Assembly: GCF_003217255.1 (NCBI RefSeq)
Contig: NZ_QJTE01000003.1
Location: 434,001 to 498,000, forward strand
DNA from: Pseudoroseicyclus aestuarii
GTDB lineage: Bacteria > Pseudomonadota > Alphaproteobacteria > Rhodobacterales > Rhodobacteraceae
Direction of reading: 5' to 3'
Length of the DNA stretch: 64,000 nt
Made by a program: the position numbers and the translations under genes. The notes under the pieces were generated by a model. It searched no databases and was not told where the DNA came from. It saw only the letters and a list, made by a program, of their open reading frames with translations. Below, piece after piece: positions 57,512 through 64,000 of the stretch. Each line of letters starts with the position of its first letter. Positions within the stretch are counted from its first letter, which is position 1.

Positions 57512-58570
57512 ATGCTGTTCCGATTGCCCCCCGACGAGACCCTTTATGCCGCGCTGATCGCGCGGGACGAGGGCTATGACGGTCGCGCCTATGTCGGCGT
57601 GACCACCACCGGCATCTTCTGCCGCCTGACCTGTCCCGCCCGCAAGCCGCGCCCCGAGAACTGCCGTTTCTTCGAGACGGCGGGCGATTGCGTCGGGGCG
57701 GGGTTCCGGCCCTGCAAGCGCTGCCGGCCGCTGGCGCCGATGGCGGCCTCGGACCCGGTGATCGCCCGGCTGCTCTCCGCGCTGGACGAGGCGCCGGACC
57801 ACCGCTGGACCGAGGGCGACGTGGCTTCGGCGGGGATCGATCCTTCGACCGCGCGCCGCGTCTTCAAGCGGCAGTTCGGTATGACCTTCCTCGAGATGGC
57901 GCGGCAGCGGCGGCTGGGGCAGGGGATGCGGGTGCTGGCCACCGGCGGGCGGGTCATCGACGCGCAGATGGGCGCCGGCTTCGACAGCGCCAGCGCTTTT
58001 CGGGATGCCATGGCGCGGCTGCTGGGGCGGGCGCCCGGCAGCTTCGACAAGGGCGCGCTGATGGCGGCGGACTGGATCGACACGCCGCTTGGCCCGATGA
58101 TCGCGGTGGCGAGCGATCATGCGCTGCACCTGCTGGAGTTCACCGATCGCAAGGCCCTGCCGACCGAGCTGAGGGACCTGGCCGCCAGCGCCGGCGGGCG
58201 CATGGCGCTGGGCCGCCGCGCCGCGCATGACAGGATCGCGGCGGAACTGGCGCGCTACTTCGAAGGCGAGGAAGGCGGCTTCGCCACGCCCCTCGCGCCG
58301 CTGGGCACGGCCTTCCAGAGGCAGGTCTGGGCCGCCCTGCGGGCGATCCCGGCGGGAGAGACGCGCAGCTATGGCGAGGTGGCCAAGGCGATTCAGCGCC
58401 CGGGAGCGAGCCGGGCGGTGGCGCGGGCGAACGGGGCCAACCCCATCGCCCTCGTCGTGCCCTGCCACCGTGTCATTGGCGCGGACGGCAGCCTGACGGG
58501 CTATGGCGGCGGCCTCTGGCGCAAGCAGCGGCTGATCGCGCTGGAGCGCGAGGCCGCGGGGCGGGTCTAG
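57512..58570 (+). CDS. ada: Ada: methylphosphotriester sensor and O6-alkylguanine-DNA transferase
   Basis: A 352-residue, three-part protein. The N-terminal zinc domain has all four cysteines (C37, C41, C68, C71; GIFCRLTC...GFRPCKRC) matching E. coli Ada C38/C42/C69/C72. An AraC-type helix-turn-helix follows (DPSTARRVFKRQFGMTFLEMARQRRL, about 108-165). The C-terminal O6-alkylguanine transferase has the active-site VPCHRV (about residue 315-320). It repairs alkylated DNA and, once methylated on C37, activates its own promoter and other repair genes. No target operator is recognised upstream. Its stop overlaps the convergent YihY gene by four bases. Confidence 0.96.
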   Translation: MLFRLPPDETLYAALIARDEGYDGRAYVGVTTTGIFCRLTCPARKPRPENCRFFETAGDCVGAGFRPCKRCRPLAPMAASDPVIARLLSALDEAPDHRWTEGDVASAGIDPSTARRVFKRQFGMTFLEMARQRRLGQGMRVLATGGRVIDAQMGAGFDSASAFRDAMARLLGRAPGSFDKGALMAADWIDTPLGPMIAVASDHALHLLEFTDRKALPTELRDLAASAGGRMALGRRAAHDRIAAELARYFEGEEGGFATPLAPLGTAFQRQVWAALRAIPAGETRSYGEVAKAIQRPGASRAVARANGANPIALVVPCHRVIGADGSLTGYGGGLWRKQRLIALEREAAGRV

Positions 58571-59709
58571 CGGCGGCGCCCCTTGCGGCGCACCGCCTTT
58601 TCCAGCGCCCCGGCGGCGGCAAGGCCGACGGTGGCGCCGACCATCTCGGCAAAGGTCGGGCGCGGCCCGCGGGGGCGGCGCGGGCCCTCCTGCGCGGTCT
58701 CGGTGTCATCGCCCTCTGCCCCCATCGACCGCTTCGGCGCATCGGGGCCAGACAGCCCCTCGGGCGTGGTGTCGGCCTTGATCGCGCCGCGCGCGCCCAT
58801 CGGCACCGGCGCACCGGTGGTGGTGTCGCGGCGGGTCTGATGCTCCATCTCGGAGTTCAGCTCGGCGCCCGCGAGCACGATGAAGGAGGACAGCCAGAGC
58901 CAGGTCAGCAGGATGATGACGCCGCCGAGCGTGCCATAGGTCTCGTTGTAGCTGCCGAAGTTCTGCGCGTAGATCGAGAAGGCGACGGTACCGACCAGCC
59001 ACAGGATCGTGGCGATGACCGCGCCGGGGGTGATCCAGCGCCACTGCGCATCCTCGCGGCAGGGGCCGAAGCGGTAGATCAGCGACAGGCCCAGCATCGT
59101 CAGAACCGTCAGGAGCGGCCATTTCAGCCAGCTTACCAGCGACTCGGTGGCGGCCGGGAGCGGCAGGAAGGTGGTGACGGCCGGAAGCACCAGCATCGCG
59201 CCGAAGGCCAGAAGCACGCCGAGGATCATCACGACGGTCAGCACGAAGCCGGTCAGGTAGAGCCGAAAGAAGCCGCGCTGCTCCTGCTCGTCGTAGGCGA
59301 TGTTCATGCCTTCCATCAGGGTCATCATGCCCTTCATCGCACCGTAGAGCGCCAGCACGAGGCCGAGGATGGCGGCAAAGCCGGTCGCGGTGTCCGACCC
59401 GCCGGTGACCTGCACGATCTGGTCCTGGATGATCGAGGCGGCGTTCTGGGGCAGCAGCGCGGCGATGGAATCGATCTGGCTGGCCACCTCCTGCGGGTCG
59501 AGGACCCAACCGGCGATGGAGATCACCGCGGTGACGGCCGGGAAGATCGCGAGCAGGCCGAAGAAGGCGACGCCGGCCGAGACGACGGAGACGTGGTCGC
59601 GCGTCACCTCATCCTTCACGCGCAGCAGGATGTCCTTCCAGCCCCGCGCCGGGATCTGTGTCGGGCCTTCGGCGCGCGTTCCGCGCCCGGCATCTGTCTG
59701 ATCTGTCAC
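58567..59709 (-). CDS. YihY/BrkB family membrane protein
   Basis: A 380-residue inner-membrane protein with six predicted helices (about 38-300). The motif DHVSVVSAGVAFFGLLAIFPAVTAV near the N-terminus, the GFAAILGLVLALYGAMKGMMTLMEGMNIAYDEQEQRGFFR block and NFGSYNETYGTLGGVIILLTWLWLSSFIVLAGAELNSEME are signatures of the YihY/BrkB (formerly annotated RNase BN) family. Function is unproven. The start is GTG 59709; gggac lies five bases upstream. The C-terminal ~80 residues are soluble and basic. It is convergent with ada. Confidence 0.9.
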   Translation of the reverse strand: MTDQTDAGRGTRAEGPTQIPARGWKDILLRVKDEVTRDHVSVVSAGVAFFGLLAIFPAVTAVISIAGWVLDPQEVASQIDSIAALLPQNAASIIQDQIVQVTGGSDTATGFAAILGLVLALYGAMKGMMTLMEGMNIAYDEQEQRGFFRLYLTGFVLTVVMILGVLLAFGAMLVLPAVTTFLPLPAATESLVSWLKWPLLTVLTMLGLSLIYRFGPCREDAQWRWITPGAVIATILWLVGTVAFSIYAQNFGSYNETYGTLGGVIILLTWLWLSSFIVLAGAELNSEMEHQTRRDTTTGAPVPMGARGAIKADTTPEGLSGPDAPKRSMGAEGDDTETAQEGPRRPRGPRPTFAEMVGATVGLAAAGALEKAVRRKGRRR

Positions 59710-59768
59710 GTCATGTCCCCGGCCCCGTTTTGCATCGAACGCCCGGGCGGGGGTCCTGTTCCTGCGCC

Positions 59769-60728
59769 TCAGCCTTCGAGGGCCTGCGGCAGCGCCTCGC
59801 CCCGGCTCCAGGCGCGGATGTTCTCGAGCGCCATGAGCCCCATCGCCTCGCGCGTCTCGAGCGCGGCGGTGCCGAGGTGCGGCGTCAGCACCGCGTTCTC
59901 CAGCGCCATCAGCGCCTCTGGCACCTCGGGCTCGCGGGCAAAGACGTCGAGGCCGGCGCCGGCGATGGCGCGGCGCTGCAGCGCGTCGATCAGCGCCGCC
60001 TCGTCGACGATGTCGCCGCGGGCGATGTTGATCAGGAAGCCCGTGGGGCGCATCGCGGCCAGCTCCTCGGCGCCGATCAGGCCGCGCGTCTCGGGCGTGG
60101 CGGGTACGGTGACGACGACGATGTCCGATTCCGCCATCAGCTCGGTCAGGCTGTCGACCTGCAGGGCGGGCAGGGCGGTCCCCTTGAGCGAGCGGTTGTA
60201 GAACAGCACCGGCATGCCGAAGCCGTAGTGGCAGCGCTGGGCGACGGCCTGACCGATGCGGCCCATGCCGACGATGCCGACGGTCTTGCCGCTGACATGG
60301 GTGCCCAGCATCTGCGTCGGGTTCCAGCCCGGCCATTTGCCGGCGCGCACGATCCGCTCCCCCTCGCCGATGCGGCGGCAGGTGGCGAGGATCAGCGCCA
60401 TGCCGATATCGGCGGTGGACTCGGTGACCACGTCCGGCGTGTTCGACACCGCGATGCCCTTGGCCCGCGCGGCGGCGACGTCGATGTGGTTGTAGCCCAC
60501 GCCGAAGTTCGCCAGCACGCGGGTGCGCGGGCTGTCCACCTGCGCCAGCGCCTCGGCGTTGAAGCGGTCGCCCAGCGTGCAGAGCACGGCATCATAGTCC
60601 CGCAGCGCCTGCGCGGCCTCTTCCTCGGGCAGGAAATGCGCGGCCTCGCGCAGGGTCACGTCGAAGCTTTCGCGGGCGGCCTCGATGACCTTCTCCGGGA
60701 AATGGCGCGTCAGCAGGATGCGGGTCAT
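59769..60728 (-). CDS. D-2-hydroxyacid dehydrogenase (glyoxylate/hydroxypyruvate reductase type)
   Basis: A 319-residue NAD(P)-dependent dehydrogenase. The Rossmann motif is VGIVGMGRIGQAVAQR, the catalytic Arg in NIARGDIVDEAAL, Glu in AREPEVPEAL and His in TPHLGTAALE. The ANFGVGYNHIDVAAARAKGIAVSNTPDVVTESTADIGMALIL block favours the GRHPR/glycerate-dehydrogenase branch. The substrate is probably hydroxypyruvate or glyoxylate, but this is inference from the family. It overlaps csaA by four bases; the block csaA-dehydrogenase seems cotranscribed with proC. Confidence 0.9.
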   Translation of the reverse strand: MTRILLTRHFPEKVIEAARESFDVTLREAAHFLPEEEAAQALRDYDAVLCTLGDRFNAEALAQVDSPRTRVLANFGVGYNHIDVAAARAKGIAVSNTPDVVTESTADIGMALILATCRRIGEGERIVRAGKWPGWNPTQMLGTHVSGKTVGIVGMGRIGQAVAQRCHYGFGMPVLFYNRSLKGTALPALQVDSLTELMAESDIVVVTVPATPETRGLIGAEELAAMRPTGFLINIARGDIVDEAALIDALQRRAIAGAGLDVFAREPEVPEALMALENAVLTPHLGTAALETREAMGLMALENIRAWSRGEALPQALEG

Positions 60729-61075
60729 TGCAGTCGTTCTCCGGGGGCGATGGCGCGGTCGGGGCCGATCAGGGCGATGGCGCCCTGCGCATCGGCAAGG
60801 CCCAGGACCAGCACCTCTGACAGGAAGGGGCCGATCTGGCGCGGCGGCAGGTTGACCACGGCCAGGACCGTGCGGCCCGGCAGATCCTCTGGCATGTAGT
60901 GATCGGTGATCTGCGCCGAGGACCGGCGCTCGCCGATCTCCGGTCCGAAGTCGATCCAGAGCTTGATCGCGGGCTTGCGCGCCTGGGCAAGGGCCTCGGC
61001 CCGCGTGACGCGGCCGGCGCGGATGTCGAGCCTGAGGAAATCCTCGATGCCGATCTGCGGCGCCGGGTCAGCCAC
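60725..61075 (-). CDS. csaA: CsaA-like tRNA-binding-domain protein
   Basis: A 116-residue single-domain OB-fold protein of the tRNA-binding (Arc1/CsaA) type: FLRLDIRAGRVTRAEALAQARKPAIKLWIDFGPEIGERRSSAQITDHY and TVLAVVNLPPRQIGPFLSEVLVLGLAD. B. subtilis CsaA acts as a secretion-related chaperone and the domain binds tRNA. Role here is unproven. It overlaps proC by eight bases and the dehydrogenase by four. Confidence 0.88.
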   Translation of the reverse strand: MADPAPQIGIEDFLRLDIRAGRVTRAEALAQARKPAIKLWIDFGPEIGERRSSAQITDHYMPEDLPGRTVLAVVNLPPRQIGPFLSEVLVLGLADAQGAIALIGPDRAIAPGERLQ

Positions 61076-61877
61076 GCGACAGCTCCCGGCTGCGCCCTGC
61101 GGCGGCGGCGACGGTGCGGCGGACCAGCGGCGGCAGGCCCGCCTCCTCGTCCATCAGCACCTCGAGGCCGGCCTGCGTCGTGCCATTGGGCGAGGTCACG
61201 TTGCGGCGCAGCTGGTCCGGTGCCTCCTGCGCCTGGGCGGCAAGGGCGCCGGCCCCGGCGACGGTCTGCGTCGCGAGCTGCATCGCCATCTCGGGCGGCA
61301 GCCCCTCGGCCTCGCCGGCGGCGGCGAGGCATTCGATCATGTGAAAGACATAGGCGGGACCGGAGCCGGAGACGCCGGTGACGGCATCCATCTGCGCCTC
61401 GTCCTGCAGCCGCAGGGCGGGGCCGGTCACGCGCATCAGCGCCTCGGTCCGGTCCAGATGCGCCTCGCCGGCGGCGGCATTGCCGATCATCGCGCTGATG
61501 CCCTGGCCGATGGCAGCGGGGGTGTTCGGCATCACCCGCACGATGGGGGTATCGGCGCCGAAGGCCTCTTCTAGGGTGGCAAGGCTGGTGCCCGCGGCGA
61601 TCGAGATCACCAGCGTCCCGCCGCCGCCAAGGCGCGTGACCTGCGGCAGCGCCTCGCCCATCAGCTGCGGCTTCACGGCAAGGATCAGCACGGCGGGCGC
61701 CTCGGGCAGCGGCGCGTTCAGCCTTATGCCCTGAGCAGAGAGCCAGTCGGAGGGGCGGGGGTCGACCACGGTCACGGCCTCGGGCGGCAGACCGCCGGAG
61801 AGCCAGCCCGAGAGCAGCGCGCCGCCCATCTTGCCGCAGCCAAGCAGCACCACGCCGCGTGTCGCCAGATCGTCCAT
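61068..61877 (-). CDS. proC: Pyrroline-5-carboxylate reductase
   Basis: A 269-residue NADPH enzyme for the last step of proline synthesis. The N-terminal Rossmann motif is VVLLGCGKMGGALLSGW, and the conserved AVKPQLMGEAL, RVMPNTPAAIGQG and SGSGPAYVFHMIE, SPNGTTQAGLEVL blocks are all present. It is somewhat shorter than average, but complete. Its 3' end overlaps csaA by eight bases. The irr gene is upstream, reading the same way, with an 79-base gap. Confidence 0.95.
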   Translation of the reverse strand: MDDLATRGVVLLGCGKMGGALLSGWLSGGLPPEAVTVVDPRPSDWLSAQGIRLNAPLPEAPAVLILAVKPQLMGEALPQVTRLGGGGTLVISIAAGTSLATLEEAFGADTPIVRVMPNTPAAIGQGISAMIGNAAAGEAHLDRTEALMRVTGPALRLQDEAQMDAVTGVSGSGPAYVFHMIECLAAAGEAEGLPPEMAMQLATQTVAGAGALAAQAQEAPDQLRRNVTSPNGTTQAGLEVLMDEEAGLPPLVRRTVAAAAGRSRELSRG

Positions 61878-61956
61878 AGCCCGCCTCCGTCGCTAATCTG
61901 CGCGAGGCTAGGGCGGCGGGCGGGAGGGTGCAAGGCGGCGCTTGCGCGCCTCGCGA

Positions 61957-62418
61957 TCAGCGCTTGCGCAGGCGGATGACGACGTCGACCTTGGCGATCT
62001 CCGCGCCCGCGGGGGGCTGCGGCAGGCGCATGATCTGCAGTTCCTCGGCCGGGGCGTCCGACAAGCGCGCCTCGCCTTCCCAGAAGAAATGCGGATGGTC
62101 GGTCATGTTGGTGTCGAAGTAGCTCTTGGAGCCGTCGACCGTGATCTCGCGCAGCAGGCCGGCGTCGCAAAAGGCGCGCAGCGTGTTGTAGACCGTCGCG
62201 AGAGAGACCTTCTCGTCGGCACCGCGCGCCGCCTCGAACAGGCTTTCGGCGGTGACGTGGCGATCCTGCCCGTCGCCGACGAGCAGCGCGGCCAGCGTCA
62301 CGCGCTGGCGCGTCGGGCGCACGCCCGCATCGCGCAGCCACTGCGTGCCCCGGTCGCTGGGATCTGCGGTCTGGCTGGCCATGGGACTGGCTGGCGTTTC
62401 GATGCTCATGCCATCCAT
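61957..62418 (-). CDS. irr: Irr-type iron response regulator (Fur family)
   Basis: A 153-residue (or 150-residue, from the ATG at 62409) winged-helix regulator. The DNA-binding part reads RPTRQRVTLAALLVGDGQDRHVTAESLFEAARGADEKVSLATVYNTLRAFCDAGLL, and the dimer part has KSYFDTNMTDHPHFFWEGEARLSD. Unlike Fur, it lacks the CxxC zinc pairs. The His-rich HPHFF region fits Irr, which binds haem and is degraded when haem is plentiful. Irr controls iron and haem genes in alphaproteobacteria. It is divergent from fabA; the shared 146-base region contains a palindrome. Confidence 0.9.
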   Translation of the reverse strand: MDGMSIETPASPMASQTADPSDRGTQWLRDAGVRPTRQRVTLAALLVGDGQDRHVTAESLFEAARGADEKVSLATVYNTLRAFCDAGLLREITVDGSKSYFDTNMTDHPHFFWEGEARLSDAPAEELQIMRLPQPPAGAEIAKVDVVIRLRKR

Positions 62419-62434
62419 ATAAGGCCCCAATGGG

Positions 62435-62445
62435 TTGAATTTCAA
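62435..62445. promoter_or_regulatory. Inverted repeat in the irr-fabA intergenic region
   Basis: TTGAA-T-TTCAA is a perfect 5+1+5 inverted repeat just upstream of irr. Fur-family and Irr (ICE) sites are AT-rich dyads of the TTTAGAA-TTCTAAA type, so this could be an autoregulatory site. The half-sites are not the exact ICE consensus. Confidence 0.45.
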
Positions 62446-62564
62446 TGGCTGCCTACAGGCGATCGGACCGCGCCCGCAGCGGGCGCCGGGCTTGCCCTGC
62501 CGCGGGAGCGGATGATAGGAGCCACCATCGCAGAACAATCGTCAATGCAGGGGCAATCCGCGCG

Positions 62565-63077
62565 ATGGCAGAGTATCCGACAAGTTTTGACAAAGACGCG
62601 TTGCTGAAATGCGCCCGCGGAGAGCTCTTCGGCCCCGGCAACGCGCAGCTTCCCGAGCCGCCGATGCTGATGATGGACCGGATTACCGACATCAGCGGCG
62701 ACGGCGGCGAGAACGGCAAGGGCCATGTGCTGGCCGAGCTCGACATCAATCCGGACCTCTGGTTCTTCCCCTGCCACTTCCCAGGCAACCCGGTGATGCC
62801 GGGCTGCCTGATGCTGGACGGGCTGTGGCAGCTGACCGGCTTCAACCTCGGCTGGCGCGGCTGGCAGGGGCAGGGCTTTGCCCTTGGCTGCGGCGAGGTG
62901 AAGCTGACCGGGATGATCCGGCCCGACCGCAAGCTGGTGACCTACCACATCGACTTCACCCGCGTGATCGACCGCCGGCTGAAGATGGGCGTCGCCAATG
63001 GCCGGGTCGAGGCTGACGGCGAAACTGTCTGCGAAGTCAAGGACATGAAGGTCGGCCTCGCCACCGCCGAGAGCTGA
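62565..63077 (+). CDS. fabA: 3-hydroxydecanoyl-ACP dehydratase/isomerase
   Basis: A 170-residue bifunctional enzyme that dehydrates 3-hydroxydecanoyl-ACP and isomerises the product to cis-3-decenoyl-ACP, the branch point to unsaturated fatty acids. The catalytic His is in [27 protein letters not shown]; the catalytic Asp is in the same segment. The family start [22 protein letters not shown] is at the ATG 62565; the upstream frame is unlike the family. fabB follows 35 bases later, the usual fabAB pair. Confidence 0.96.
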   Translation: MAEYPTSFDKDALLKCARGELFGPGNAQLPEPPMLMMDRITDISGDGGENGKGHVLAELDINPDLWFFPCHFPGNPVMPGCLMLDGLWQLTGFNLGWRGWQGQGFALGCGEVKLTGMIRPDRKLVTYHIDFTRVIDRRLKMGVANGRVEADGETVCEVKDMKVGLATAES

Positions 63078-63112
63078 GGCCACCCGTAACACCATCAGGA
63101 CAGGGGGACGCC

Positions 63113-64000
63113 ATGCGCCGCGTCGTCGTCACCGGGCTGGGAGTCGTCTCGCCCATCGGAAACAATGCCGCAGAGGTGGATGCCGCCCTGCGCGCCGGCC
63201 GCTCGGGCATCGAGCGGTCCGAGGAAATGGCCGAGCACGGCTTTCGCAGCCAAGTCGCCGGCACGCTGAAGATCGACCCCGCCGAGCACATCGAGAAGCG
63301 CACCATGCGCTTCATGGGGCCGGGCGCCGCCTATGCCTATCTCGCGATGAAGGAGGCGATCGCCGACGCCGGCCTCGACGAGGCCGCGATCAGCGATCCG
63401 CGCACCGGTCTGATCGCCGGCTCGGGCGGGCCCTCGACCTCGAACCTCTTCGCCGCGCATCAGACCGTGCTGAAGACCGGCAGCCCGAAGCGGATCGGCC
63501 CGCTCATGGTGCCGCGGGGCATGTCCTCGACCGTCAGCGCGAACCTCGCCACGGCCTTCAAGATCAAGGGGATCAACTACTCGATCACCTCGGCCTGCTC
63601 GACCTCGCTGCATTGCATCGGCTCTGCCTCTGAGCAGATCATGATGGGCAAGCAGGACGTGATGTTCGCCGGCGGCGGCGAGGAGCTGGACTGGACGCTG
63701 TCCTGCCTCTTCGACGCGATGGGCGCGATGAGCAGCAAGTACAACGACACGCCGCAGACGGCCTCGCGCGCCTTCGACGCGGGCCGCGACGGCTTCGTCA
63801 TCGCGGGCGGCGGCGGCATGGTCGTGCTCGAGGAGCTGGAGCATGCCAAGGCGCGCGGCGCCAACATCATCGCCGAGGTGACGGGCTTTGCCGCGACCTC
63901 GGACGGGCATGACATGGTCGCGCCGAGCGGCGAGGGCGGCGAGCGGGCGATGCAGCTGGCGCTGCAGACGCTGCCCGAGGGCCGGCAGGTCGGCTACATC
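63113..64000 (+). CDS. fabB: 3-oxoacyl-ACP synthase I (3' truncated by the window)
   Basis: The first 296 codons of a beta-ketoacyl-ACP synthase. The start [21 protein letters not shown], the active-site Cys in [13 protein letters not shown], and [24 protein letters not shown] are typical of FabB (KAS I). Paired with fabA it elongates cis-unsaturated chains. The frame is open to the last base and its C-terminal histidine motifs lie beyond the window. Ribosome binding site: aggacaggggg. Confidence 0.95.
   Translation, partial: MRRVVVTGLGVVSPIGNNAAEVDAALRAGRSGIERSEEMAEHGFRSQVAGTLKIDPAEHIEKRTMRFMGPGAAYAYLAMKEAIADAGLDEAAISDPRTGLIAGSGGPSTSNLFAAHQTVLKTGSPKRIGPLMVPRGMSSTVSANLATAFKIKGINYSITSACSTSLHCIGSASEQIMMGKQDVMFAGGGEELDWTLSCLFDAMGAMSSKYNDTPQTASRAFDAGRDGFVIAGGGGMVVLEELEHAKARGANIIAEVTGFAATSDGHDMVAPSGEGGERAMQLALQTLPEGRQVGYI

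Overview
The window is a 64 kb piece of a GC-rich (roughly 68-70% by eye) alphaproteobacterial chromosome, almost certainly from the Rhodobacteraceae. The evidence is a SAM/SAH riboswitch in front of metK (a class known mainly from Rhodobacterales), an Irr-type Fur regulator next to fabA-fabB, a soxBDAG sarcosine oxidase operon, a CP4-like class II EPSP synthase, and several proteins of families common in this group (DUF1467, DUF1289, DUF4864, a PACE transporter, a large beta-helix protein). Coding density is very high. Many neighbouring genes overlap by 1-4 bases (ATGA, TGATG), and no gene-free stretch exceeds 300 bases.

Layout. Positions 1-8.5 kb hold the conserved ybeZ(phoH)-ybeY-corC-lnt group, interrupted by a divergent GluR0-like channel gene, then metK under its riboswitch, trmB and aroA. 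Positions 8.5-17 kb hold cmk, a TPR-sulfotransferase, rpsA with promoter and terminator, ihfB, lapA, trpF, a GNAT gene, trpB and an exported duplicated-domain protein. Positions 17-24.4 kb hold pth, rplY, a PACE efflux gene, an FMN-dependent hydroxyacid dehydrogenase, trpA and a large beta-helix protein. Positions 24.4-31.5 kb are a urease operon (ureD, A, B, C, E, F, G) that carries two foreign-looking genes. Positions 31.5-37.6 kb carry envelope genes, tRNA-Ala(CGC), tdk and a ribosome hibernation factor fused to a cold-shock domain. Positions 37.65-39.52 kb are a clearly AT-richer two-gene islet. After it come carB, pabB, a pabC-like gene, aspS, a BglII-like restriction endonuclease with a convergent MT-A70 methyltransferase, ruvX, ccmI, the sarcosine oxidase operon (split by a stress-type gene), ada, a yihY-proC block, irr, fabA and the start of fabB.

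How the genes work together. The urease operon encodes the three structural subunits and the nickel-loading chaperones D, E, F and G. The sox operon encodes heterotetrameric sarcosine oxidase, which feeds one-carbon units to folate. pabB and the pabC-like gene make the p-aminobenzoate for that folate. metK, trpA/B/F, aroA, carB and proC are housekeeping biosynthesis.

The most unusual features are two lower-GC genes inserted exactly at start-codon junctions of the urease operon. One replaces the start of ureB, so that UreB is now the C-terminal domain of a uracil-DNA-glycosylase-like protein. The other sits between ureF and ureG with ATGA overlaps on both sides. Also notable are the AT-rich secreted-protein/membrane-protein pair, a restriction enzyme translationally coupled to aspS, and an acidic repeat protein with a textbook GGAAC-N17-CGTT promoter inside the sox operon. 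Functions are read from motifs and family knowledge; no database search was possible.
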